Positions 1 through 9,452 of a stretch of 64,000 nucleotides of DNA are shown here, in pieces. The position numbers and the translations under genes are program-made. The notes under the pieces are model-generated. The model was not told where the DNA came from, did no database searches, and saw only the letters and a program-made list of their open reading frames with translations. Source of the DNA: Steinernema hermaphroditum (lineage: Eukaryota; Nematoda; Chromadorea; Rhabditida; Steinernematidae); assembly GCA_030435675.1 (NCBI GenBank), contig CM059622.1, forward strand, positions 2,976,001 through 3,040,000, in the 5' to 3' direction. The stretch's first letter is position 1; each line of letters opens with the position of its first letter.

Positions 1-388
1 CACAGTCGTCTGATCCCATGTTGTCCAAGCTGCCAAAGTCAGTATGATGTGCATTACTCGCCACATGTTCTCCCTTGTGGCCACAGTTTTTGTGGAGTGT
101 GCCTCAGACGACAGAAGAAGAAGCGCTGTTTGAGGTGTGGGAAGAAATATCGCCGTTTCAACTGTAACGTCGCTCTGAAAGGTAGAATAAGAGAAACTGA
201 GTAAAGTTGGTATATGAATATTTGGAGGTGTTGTGGAGAGCCTGAGGTATCTGAACGAAATGGAGGCAGAGAAGTCCGAAAGGTGCGATGAATGCGATGA
301 GAGATATCCTCTGAGATGGATGAGAGCGTGTCATACCTGCAAAGAGGACATTCAAAAGATTGTCAATCATAGTCTACTGGTAAGTTGA
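1..388 (+). CDS. RING-finger protein, partial (5' end outside window)
   Basis: The frame is open from base 1. Exon 1..181 and exon 228..388 join across a 46-nt GT..AG intron. The first exon carries a C3HC4 RING pattern: CPSC, then LPCGHSFCGVC, then CLRC. The second exon encodes a helix followed by CDEC and, 12 residues on, CHTC, a second zinc-binding pair like a degenerate B-box. This arrangement is typical of TRIM/RNF-type E3 ubiquitin ligases, so a ubiquitin-ligase role is inferred from family knowledge. The frame ends at TGA 386-388, but a good donor (GTAAGT) starts at 380, so the gene may continue into an unidentified exon. The 5' part lies outside the window. The RING call is solid; the exact family is not resolved. 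Confidence 0.65.
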
Positions 389-1075
389 ACTTAATTAATT
401 TCTCTTAAACCTATAAGGGGCAAAAAAGTACATTTAAAATCGATGAAGAACAGGTTTAACTGAAAGTACATTCAGCAAGGTAAGAAATACAAAAATCGAC
501 TTCAAATGGAATGCATTTGTTAATCTTGGCTTACCTTTGTTTTACCAGGCACCTAAATCAGCAAAAATGGCTATTTGTAATACGCAGAGTTTCGTACCCT
601 GAGCCAATTTGATCGGCTGATTAAGCCGGTTATTGCAAGGCTATTGATCTATTGTCATCCCTCGTACCATTTTCCATTCCCAATTGCGTCTCAAACAATA
701 TGCAGAGCAAAGACAAACCCTTGACATTGATGGTCTTCTAGCTTCGACGGTAGCCGAGTAGAGCGGCCAGCGCTCCCTTACGCGTGAGCGGACATCGGAG
801 AGGCGAAAGAATTGAATCCGAAAGATGCGCGTCGGCCGGGCACAGCGGACGGAGCGGGATCCCACCTTCAGCTTGGCTGGCAGCGTTCGGAGTTGCAAAG
901 CATCTGCGGCGATATCCATGAAGGGGCATGGATGAAAAGCTGAATCTGGCAGAGGCGCAGGCGGTAGGGGACAGCGAACGGAGAGAAGAGCCATCTTCTG
1001 TTTGACTGGCAGCGTCAAAATAGACTAAATTATTATTACGGCGATTCTTCAGTGGCTTGAGTGAGTGGTTTCGGA
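389..1075. other. Intergenic, no gene recognised
   Basis: The two overlapping minus-strand frames at about 641-1106 share a weak internal repetition: the region around 740-870 resembles that around 890-1010. The composition gives no convincing protein, and no domain is visible. Confidence 0.4.
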
Positions 1076-1468
1076 TAGGGTTGGCTACCGAGTCAGTTCG
1101 AGTCACTCGAAATAGGCGGCTGATCAGTTAAATTTATTAAGGTTGATTCCAGCTTTTTTCATTATAATATCGGCGGAAGGTTTTTAGCCCGGTTCCAAAA
1201 AACTAGAAAAAAAGAAAATTGGCACCAAAAGTTGATCTGACTCGAAAAATGACTCGAACCGACTCGACTCGAAAAGCCTCGAGTCACTTTCCGAGTCAGG
1301 TCGACGTTTGGTGTCAATTTTCTTTCGGTCTCAAAAGAATTTCATACGAGCCCGGGCTAGAAATCTTCCGCCGATATTACAATGAAGAAAGCTGGAATCA
1401 ATCTTAATAAATTTAACTAATCAGCCGTCTATTTCGATTGACTCGAACCGACTCGGTTGCCAACCCTA
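1076..1468. mobile_element. hAT-like MITE (393 bp) with 8-bp target-site duplication
   Basis: The element begins TAGGGTTGGC and ends with the exact inverse GCCAACCCTA. The inverted arms continue inwards for well over 100 bp with few mismatches, for example AGTTAAATTTATTAAG at the left and its inverse at the right, and the TCGGCGGAAG / CTTCCGCCGA pair. It is flanked by a perfect 8-bp direct repeat, GTTTCGGA, at 1068-1075 and 1469-1476. An 8-bp duplication and a termini start of the form YAGGG are typical of hAT-superfamily elements. No transposase is encoded, so this is a non-autonomous foldback element. A degraded relative lies at 29373-29457. Confidence 0.85.
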
Positions 1469-1677
1469 GTTTCGGAAGTGCAGCGAAAATTCGGCTTCGC
1501 GGGTCAGGTGGTAATGATGGTCTTCTTGGCTGTTTAGGGTACAGTAGCCGATGATAAGCACACAAGAAATGGAGACACCAATTAGGAATAGCGGGAAGAT
1601 TGGTACTCATTGATTCAACTCGAAACTAGGTCTAGGGGCACCACTTGCGTAGTGACCGAAAGCCGGTTGCTCCCCAG

Positions 1678-2121
1678 CCTCGAAGAGAGATCGGATGCCA
1701 AATTGATGCATCTGAGACCTGCAAAGATTCCCGCTTGTATTCTCCCAAGTATACAACCCATATAGTCTTACAGTACATTCCATTCCAGCAATGCCACATC
1801 TGCCTGGAATGTTGCGTCAGTCGACACAACGGTCACTACTACAGCAGAATAGATATCAGCCTGCCCAGAGAAATCCATTCCCATCGTCATCCACTTCCTT
1901 CAGCCCCATACACCAGAAGACACTCCTCCGTTGCCCTCCGCTCCACTTCGACTCCCCACACCCGGCACGTCACTCCGAGCTCCTCGCGCTTCTACTCGAC
2001 GATCATCGATCCCGTCGACGAGTCGCCACGAAATCAAAGTGTAGAGAACCACACATATTTCTCGGGCAGCCCCAACTACATAAACATCGGCGCGGAAGAG
2101 GTGAAAAAGTGTCGTCTCTAG
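1678..2121 (+). CDS. Unrecognised protein, C-terminal part
   Basis: Three exons fit together by phase: 1678-1748, 1789-1885 and 1917-2121. The first follows an acceptor-like CTCCCCAG; the introns are 40 and 31 nt. The resulting C-terminus is rich in Ser, Thr and Arg and ends EEVKKCRL; it contains NYINIG, a tyrosine in a hydrophilic setting. The stop is followed by about 260 bp of non-coding sequence with an AATAAA at 2379-2384, a plausible 3' UTR. The 31-nt intron is unusually short, and two other frames are also open here, so the splicing is uncertain. The 5' exons are not found; the hAT-like MITE sits immediately upstream. No family is recognised. Confidence 0.35.
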   Translation, partial: PRREIGCQIDASETCKDSRLYSPKYTTHIVLQYIPFQQCHICLECCVSRHNGHYYSRIDISLPREIHSHRHPLPSAPYTRRHSSVALRSTSTPHTRHVTPSSSRFYSTIIDPVDESPRNQSVENHTYFSGSPNYINIGAEEVKKCRL

Positions 2122-2623
2122 TCGGTTATCTCGGGTTTACGACCACCGGCGGCGGCATTTCCTTTCGTTGTATTCGTTCTTTCCAAACTCCGATTGTCTT
2201 ATCGATTTGTGATACCGTCAAACGGGTGTCTCCCACTTCCGCTCTGTCCTTCCAATTAAACATTTCCGCGTGATGCCACTGGGTCCGTTTACGTCACTTT
2301 CATTCAGCGTTTGATCTGTCCATCGAGGTCAAATGCTTTGTATCGCGTTGTGTTTCAAGATCGCTTGTATTTAACTGCAATAAAGACTGACATTTGGACA
2401 TTTTGGCTTGAAATGAAGAGGTGACTTTCCGGGGTCCACCATTAGCTGCACCAAATAGGTCGGGTCACAAGCCACTTCTAGACCGTATTATTTCAACGAG
2501 CCCAGTGCTCTGCCCCTCGGAGGAGACCTGCTTAACTTGTCCCCTTACCTATAACCCAGTTACAGTTGGATCTGCGCTTTCGAAACAAAAGAAGGACGTT
2601 CCATCAAGACTGAGCCCCTGCCC

Positions 2624-2935
2624 ATGGAACCAACTCAGCAGTGGACTTTTGTCGTTAACGGATCCGAAACTGTTGTATCAAGGAAGGAAGGCTGACCCCC
2701 AAACAGCCACGATTTGAACCCCACGGATTCCACCATGTGGAGCTTTTTACAGGAGAAGGCTTCTTTTTCGCGCTATAAGTCTGTAATCCAGAGGAAATTT
2801 TATTGTAGAATTATCAACGCTCTAAAAATAGCCTGCCCTGTGGCCTGGCTGCTCGTTGATGCCTTCTTTGCAGGTTCGTTGTTCTGTCTTTTGCTCGCCG
2901 CACTGACACCCACCATGTTTATATTTACCAAGTGA
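2624..2935 (+). pseudogene. Tc1/mariner transposase relic (C-terminal part)
   Basis: One frame reads through WTFVVNG and SRKEG, then a TGA stop at 2693-2695, then PPNSHDLNPTDSTMWSFLQE and a basic helix. The P-x-S-x-DLNPxD...W block is the signature around the third catalytic acidic residue of mariner/Tc1 DDE transposases; there the residue just before PPN is normally Trp, and TGA is one base away from TGG. The upstream catalytic aspartates and the terminal inverted repeats are not recognisable. It is read as a dead, truncated transposase copy. The frame after the stop stays open to 2935, but its last part is hydrophobic and no longer resembles a transposase. Confidence 0.6.
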
Positions 2936-3139
2936 TCCTTAGGTTAATGCATAACTTGATGAGACTAATACATTGCAGATAGAGGGACCGAACATATCGA
3001 AAATTTGCTAATCCGTTTCTGCACTCTTTCCTGGTTCATAACTTTTATGGAATTACTCCTTTAAAGTTAATTTTGTCTTTTATTCAATCGAATATTTTTT
3101 ATTAGCATATAAACGTATAGTCGTGGTAAAGACGCCGCG

Positions 3140-3480
3140 GCAACAAGATGTCCGACGCCCGACGCTGCGTGAGATGTCATCCCGAAAGTCGCCGACGCTC
3201 TGAGGACCAGCGAAGACGCAACTCCCGGACCACGGACCATCAGATGCAAGCTCAGAAGCGTCAGCTGTGCCGCAAACGATATTCCACTGCCGTAGCTGAA
3301 GATTTGTCGATTCCCAGATGCCCCGTGAAGTGCGCCGTCTACGACCGGTTCGACATCTACGCCGCGCCAGGGATGAAGCCGTCTTCCAGATATCCTCTGT
3401 TTGTCTATTTTCGGTGTCGCGCAAGGCATAATGCCTTTGATTCGCGAAATAAAGTCGTGAAAGACGCCGCATAGCCTCAA
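3140..3480. repeat. Dispersed repeat, copy A (about 330 bp)
   Basis: This stretch matches 51385-51780 by eye with many long identical blocks, such as CGACGCTGCGTGAGATGTCA, GATTCCCAGATGCCCCGTGA and AAAGTCGTGAAAG. Copy A lacks about 60 bp present in copy B. Frames on both strands are open in places but differ between the copies, so it is treated as a repeat or retro-pseudogene rather than a gene. Confidence 0.7.
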
Positions 3481-4352
3481 GATTTAACCCTGTAAGCACA
3501 TTTCTCAAATAGCGTTCAACACATCATAGGTGATATTGTAAAGCCTTTGTTAAGTTCCTCAGGACGCAAATAAAGAAAATGAAAACATGATGGTAATTCA
3601 ATTCCAGCGAAGAGCAAAACAAGGTCCCATTTGCGATCAAACCAGATAAAAATTTGCGATCAAACCGGATTTTTTTAGTTGTTTGCATTTTTTAGTTGTT
3701 GATCCACTCCAGCCAATGTGTGTTCCATCTTGAGATGCATATCGATTCACCGCCTCCATAACATGAATAATCGACGATGAATGATGTTCATTTATTTTCG
3801 CTTCTGTCTTGAATTCCTTCTTCTTCTACTCTTTAATTCGATCTGTAGAAGTACTTTTTAATTACCTGTTGTGACAGCAATCCATCTCCGAGATTTTGCA
3901 CTTTTTGTGCCACACCCTGTAGTATGTAATTCATGTGTTTGTTCTCTAATCGTAGCTCTCTGCAGCGAACAGAAGCGATCCTTATCGCTATAATCCCATT
4001 ACAATCAATCGGCTATCAGAAACTTCTGGCTTTCGGATCAGAAACCGCTCATAAACCGGCTGTGCTGTTCAATCAAAGGTCGAAGGAAGTGTCAGTTTAC
4101 GACTGTGAAAGTTTGCGAGAGAAATGAGTTATTTGCGTCGGCCCCACCCGCTCCAGATGACGACGGACCCACGAGGAACGTGCCGAAAGCGTGATAAGAA
4201 GCGGCGACCCGAACGCGACGCGATCGATGTTTTGCAGTTCTCCGAGCCAATTAGGGAATGAAAGTGTTTTTGTGATTGCGGCGACGGCGAACCTGTCCCA
4301 GTTCCACTTGTTCCCATCTTCTCCGACCGTGTCACTTTAGATGTGAAGCAGA
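3481..4352. other. Intergenic, no gene recognised
   Basis: AT-rich sequence with a short local duplication: 'TTTGCGATCAAACC' occurs at about 3629 and again at about 3653. No domain-bearing frame is seen. The end of this interval is the presumed promoter and 5' UTR of the gene starting at 4353. Confidence 0.4.
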
Positions 4353-5007
4353 ATGGACATGTTCGCCCTCTACACGCTCGTCATCGTTCTCTCGATTATT
4401 GTGGTCACCGTGAGGAAGCGGTTCGGTTCCAGAAGTGGCGATGACGAGGAAGAATCGATCCATTCGAATGGAAGCATTCGCACGCAGAAGAGGTTAGTCG
4501 ATCGCTTGAAGTCTGCCTCCTGGAATCGCGATTCTGATTTGAGTCCAAATCGGGTCGTCCACTTTGTGCTTTCGGCATAGAACTGGTTCAAAGAGCCCAG
4601 TTTCAGTAGAAGCTACCAAAGACAAACAGCGGAGAACGAAAATCTTCGATCGATGAGCATCGAAGAGCTCAGTTCGCTTAATCGTCGTCAGCTGCTCACC
4701 ACCGACCGATACTGGAGAGAAATATTCAGACGATTGTCGGTGGCACCAACACTAAAATTAGAAAATTCGCTTTCAGCAATGGCGATCTCCCACCTGACAA
4801 CATCAACCTCAACATGCAGAACCCTCGAAATGCCCTTACTGTCCTACAAGAGGTCCTTCCACGGGGCGGTCTTCATGCAGCGGTCTTCATGCAGCGCACT
4901 TTACGATTCTTGGAACCGAAGTGAAGGCCAATTCGGACATCCACTGCGAGGTACTCAAGTATCTGCGGAAGAGATACGCCAGCAGCAGTGAGTACCAAAT
5001 CGAGTAG
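4353..5007 (+). CDS. Small single-pass membrane protein with a frame-breaking duplication
   Basis: Exons 4353-4492, 4607-4735 and 4777-5007. The protein starts with a membrane segment (FALYTLVIVLSIIVVTV), then a basic stop-transfer stretch and an acidic/Ser-rich region, and further on the conserved-looking helix RYWREIFRRF. In exon 3 a 14-bp unit is present twice in a row (4867-4880 and 4881-4894). With both copies the frame stops at TGA 4922-4924. Counting only one copy, the frame runs on smoothly to TAG 5005-5007 and gives about 161 aa. The duplication is therefore a recent mutation, an allele or an assembly error. No family is recognised; a type III or signal-anchored membrane topology is inferred from the N-terminus only. 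Confidence 0.55.
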
Positions 5008-5490
5008 GTTGTGGACAAGACGAGTCTGAGCAACTGGGGCGTTTCAGAGTGGACGCTGATAACGACACTGTCACGCTCATTCACTCGAAGTAGACACTGT
5101 ACTGTAATCAGGATAAAAATGTACATAAATGATAAATGAAATTGACAAATGCCTTTCGAACTGGACGGCCAGTTACGGGGTAAAAGACGCGCACAACTAG
5201 ACATACGTGAGTGAAGATTGGTTGGTCACTTGGCACCAGAAAGAGAAGCTTTCAAGAGAGAAGCATGTGGGGGAATGCGCCGAAGCTACCGATTCTGCTC
5301 TCGAAGCGACAAACGTGATTGTCGTGGCAGTCGTTGTCTGATGTCTACATGCACCGAAAGCGCTTCCAGAACTTTCTGCAGACATCAACGTGGCTCTGTC
5401 TCGTCTGCAATCTGCGCTCGCTGCAGCGGGCGTCCACCGGCCTAGTCCTCGTCTTCTGAGAGATCGCGATCGGCCGGTCGCTTCTGAACG
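5008..5490. other. Inter-genic stretch with an interrupted coding-like frame
   Basis: Plus-strand codons from 5201 to 5518 read as a plausible helical protein (for example SADINVALSRLQSALAAAG at about 5384-5440) but contain an in-frame TGA at 5339-5341 and overlap the signal peptide of the next gene. No start codon fits. It may be a decayed gene piece. Confidence 0.25.
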
Positions 5491-8341
5491 ATGCTCCGAC
5501 CGGTCTTCTTTGCTCTGACGGTCGTCATCGTCTTTTCTCCCACGTTTGCTGATATCAGCTCGTGTTCTTCTCCAGGTTTGCGCTGTGCCTTCCCCGTCTA
5601 ATTTATAAGAGCTTATGTTCAGGTGAAGTCTGCGATTTGAAAGACGCACGCACAAGAAGAAAATCCACACTGACATCAGCTTCCACTTCTGTTCCTTCGA
5701 ATCGCAACGATCGGGTCACGTGTCGTACACCCGATGGCGATGTGCCAAATCAGGAGTTCTGCTATTATGGTAAGTGACACTATTATATTACATAATTGTT
5801 AGTGGTGAAATGTTTGTTACTTATTTTAGCCATCGAAGTTGGCGATTCTAACTACAATATGATGGTCTATTACCCACTCATTAACACCGACAATGAAATG
5901 AGAGAGCTGTTGGTGAAGCAGATTCGCCCGTTCTGCGAGTTGGATGATACAAATTTCGAAGACACCAAACTATTTCCATCATTTACGACGACAATCCGGG
6001 AAGAACAGTATAATGACAAGTCGATTAACGCGACTATTCTTATCGATCTTTGGGTATACTGTTGTCGCTACAATTGTGCTAGAAGTCTGGAACCGCGGTG
6101 GAACGACATGTTCGTATCGAATGCGACGTTGTATAACACTCTCGCCAGAACATATATCAAGAGTATGCCACGCACTGCAATGGGAGTTTCGAAAATCGAG
6201 AAGGTTGACAAGAACACGTGCTATACTGAAGATGGGATGAATTCACCGATATTCCCTTACGTCTCAACATGCCATTCTGTTATATCCCAAAGTCGTGAGA
6301 AGCTGAGCATATATTCCGGTCGAATGCTCTTCAGCAGAATTAGGCAGTCTGATGTAGGCACTTGGCGTTCAGAAGCTTCTCATAATTATGAAACTTTGAC
6401 CACATATTCGCGGAAAAAAATCAATTGCAATCTTGTTTTTAGTGAAGAACTGGGCATTAAACAAAATAAAACAGTTAGTTCTATCTTTTGCGATAGTTCA
6501 AAGAGTTAATTTTCAATTCAGGATATGTGTTATTGGGCCAGCGGTCCTCACTACTTTAAACGCTATTGTTGCTGTCCGAACAACATGCAAAAGTGTGTTC
6601 CGCCAACCATTGTGAATAGCGATATTGTCATGTGTTCCCTGGGTCGCTTCACAAGCGTACAGCCCAAGTACAGAACGATTGATGACAGGACTGATTTGGC
6701 TGCAAAGATGTGTTTTATTAAATACAACTGGACACCAGACAACCCTAACAATACGTGAGTCATCTTATAAAACTTTTTAGCTCACAAAGCGTATATCTTT
6801 CAGGGCAGTAGAGGTCACGATGGGACCGTGGACGTTCGATGTTCTTAGTCTATTCAACATTGACAAATTTCGCTGTGCTGTAACCCCGAATCGCAATACA
6901 GCGTGTCCACACCTTGACAGTAAAAAGGAAAAACAAGAAGTTATTTGTGTTTGCAACTTCCGTGACTTCTGCAACCTTGAATATTATCTTGGAAGTAAGA
7001 GTAAGGATGTAATGATGAGCAAATTTATATCTAAAGGACTTGAAAAGAATGTATATATGTGCGTTTCCTTACCGTTTTTGGTTACCGTTTGTTTCAGACT
7101 AAGCACTGTAATTATACGTCACAGCAATTTTTCCATAGTGATGCGTTTATGAAGGATGGAAAAATGTTTTGTCCTGTCTTCTACGACATCGCCAAGAGAG
7201 CTCCAATGAATCTCGACCATAGTGCAAATATGCGATTCAGGAAAGCGTAAGTACTGACTATTTATGATGGTTCGTAATTGATTTTTTCAGGAATGTTAAT
7301 AGCATCTTAACGAGTGGTGATTGCAACGTTGAAGAAGTCATTCTCAACAGGGAAGTATTTACATTTGTCTGTAAGCAGCCCGACAAGGGATATCAGTCCT
7401 TCGACTTCCATTTGCCTCGATTGGTGATGGTCTGTTCGTGCACTGGTAAGTCCGTAGATCGTGTACGTTTAACTTATTTGTTTATCAGATGGAAACCGGA
7501 AACAAAATGATCACTGCGATGTAGCGCTACGAGCAAGTTTGAAAGACAAATTCGCTGCACAGTTCGAATCCACACTTCCGAGATGCTTTGAGAGAAGAAC
7601 AGAATTTAACGTTGCCATCTTTAACATCGCCGATCACATGAAGAACAGAAGCACCATAGTTAATTCAGAAACGCGATATTGTTACCAAGCATATTCACCC
7701 AACCGGGTTCCTCGAAAGCGAAAAACAACCGGGTTCCTGGAAAGCGGATCGGTAGGAACAAGTGCTTGAAAAGCGTCGATATGCGTTTTCGTGATTTTCA
7801 GATCACATCTCGCAATGAAAAGTATGCAAAAATGTGTGCCAAATTAATTAAGGACGAAAAGAACTGCGTGGTCACTGAAGATAAAGGAGTATTCTGCTGT
7901 TGCCGAGTTGAGGAGGGCACATCTGAACCGTGCAATGACCTCCTGGTTTCAAGAACTCTTGTTGCCTCATGTAGGTGCATTTTTGAGCGTTTCTGGGAAT
8001 CTATTGCAAACATTTCAGTGTTGACTGAGGATCGTATGCATGAAGAAGACTGTTCCGGTGAAGTATGCTATCGGGGTGATCCTAGATGCTATGTAGAACG
8101 AAGCCTGCAACCCACAGGGACCCGAGTGACTGGCTGTATCAGCAGAATCGCAGAAAAGGTCCACAGAAACAGTTCCCTACTTCACTTGCAGGCATGCGAA
8201 CTAGAACACAACCAGAACACATGTGTCGCCGAGCAGCATAGCGGAAACGATCACGTGATGTGCTGTTGCAAAGGAATCGGAAGCTGCCCCAGAAACACCA
8301 AGGACGCTTTTGGATATGAATATAGATCATCACGCTACTAA
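5491..8341 (+). CDS. Secreted cysteine-rich repeat protein, nine exons
   Basis: Exons 5491-5575, 5623-5769, 5830-6473, 6522-6754, 6804-7050, 7098-7246, 7291-7445, 7489-7751 and 7802-8341 all join in phase and give about 820 aa. The start is followed by a clear signal peptide (MLRPVFFALTVVIVFSPTFA). The rest consists of about six diverged copies of a Cys-rich unit, each ending in a dense cluster: VYCCRYNCA, RYCCCPNNMQKC, VICVCNFRDFCN, VMVCSC, VFCCCRV and VMCCCKG. The CCC-x-x-x-x-C ending resembles the nematode ET module or other small disulphide folds, but this is an impression, not a match. No transmembrane segment or GPI-type tail is visible, so it is probably secreted. The stop codon overlaps the poly(A) signal (AATAAA, 8340-8345). 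Introns are 44-60 nt. Confidence 0.8.
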
Positions 8342-8610
8342 TAAAAGTTGTTTTTTGTAACAATGACCAATCCAGGATGGGTCACAGATGAATGTGCTGT
8401 AAACTATCACAGGAAGGAACTCAACAGGAAGGTCCTTCTTGTCTCGAGCAACCGTCCTTTGCACTTTAGACGTCTAGCGGCCCGCCTCACCTCTCCACCC
8501 CATTCGCACTTTGCTCAACCGCACGACTGGTCGCACTGATCTCTGCTCAACGCGTCGTTCGCACGTCGATTCCCCACGTGCATTCCGCCGCCAGATCCCT
8601 ATCGATCGCC

Positions 8611-9371
8611 ATGGTCCGACAGAGTTCGTCCGCGGAATCGCGCACCATCTGGGTGGTTCGACACGGCGAACGAGTGGACAACGTCGACAAGGAATGGCGA
8701 CTAACGGCACCCAGAGGCGCCTGGGACGACCCACCTCTTACGTGAGCGTATAACGTTTTTGAAATCGCTTCATTTGCTAGACGTTTAGGCCGCGAGGTTT
8801 ACGTCAAGCCCAAGAATGCGGAATCCGGCTGGCCGACGAGCGCATCGACCATGTGATCACGTCGCCGTTCCTTCGATGCCTCCAAACGACGACGGAGATT
8901 CTGAAGCAGCGATGGAAGCCGATGAAGATGCATGTTGAGCCAGGATTTGGCGAACAGATGGACGTTTGCCAGTTCCCCGCCGGATATCTGCCCCTCCATG
9001 CAGCGCAGTAAGTACTTTCTTGTTGGACTACCGTAACCCACCCTTCCAGAGAGCAATTTCCTCTCATCGACGCCGGCTACAAGCCTATCGTGAAGCAGGC
9101 GCAATCGCCAGAAGACGACTGCACTCCTCGGGTACGGAAGACACTGGACGGTCTCCTCAGCCGCTTCAACGGCAATCTTCTGATCGTCTCTCACGGATCT
9201 CCGATCGGCGCCACGCACACCGTACTCACAGGGCGTTACTTCTACCCGGGTCAGTGCACGATCAGTGCCTTTCAGAAGGATGACCCCTCGCTGGCGCTCT
9301 TCGACCGAGTGTTGGCGGGAGATTCCAGTCACTTGTCAGACCCGACGAACCTTCGAGACAGAAAAGATTAA
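8611..9371 (+). CDS. Phosphoglycerate-mutase-like (histidine phosphatase) protein
   Basis: Exons 8611-8741, 8789-9007 and 9050-9371 encode 223 aa. The histidine-phosphatase signature VVRHGERVDN lies near the N-terminus (nucleophilic His) and the second catalytic histidine is in VSHGSPIGA. The RxDHVITSPFLRCLQT block between them is also typical. The ERVDN form and overall length fit the UBASH3/STS-like branch of the family found as short single-domain proteins in nematodes; no SH3 or UBA domain is present. Substrate cannot be told. A poly(A) signal (AATAAA) starts at 9374. The gene converges on RABGGTA, with only 81 bp between the two stop codons. Confidence 0.88.
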
Positions 9372-9452
9372 GAAATAAAACGATTCCATGCACAGACAAA
9401 TGCTAAGAAGTCTAGACACGATTATAGGCAGAATTTAGACCCAAATAAGTTT

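Noticed and set aside
641..1106. Overlapping minus-strand frames of about 120 aa
   Set aside because: Arg/Pro/Ser-rich, with internal repetition and no domain; looks like a chance frame in GC-rich repeat DNA.
1645..1748. Zinc-binding Cys pairs (CHICLECC) in an alternative frame around 1770-1810
   Set aside because: This frame needs no intron but disagrees with the better-supported exon 1678-1748 / 1789-1885 join; the cysteines are probably fortuitous.
5339..5341. Selenocysteine TGA followed by Cys
   Set aside because: No start codon, no SECIS-like element seen, and nematodes are known for a single selenoprotein (thioredoxin reductase); a decayed frame is the simpler view.
7679..7752. Frame-shifting duplication in exon 8 of the Cys-rich gene (CGGGTTCCT...GAAAGCG occurs twice)
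   Set aside because: The 26-bp repeat is present, but the exon 8/exon 9 join is in phase as it stands, so there is no evidence that the frame is broken.
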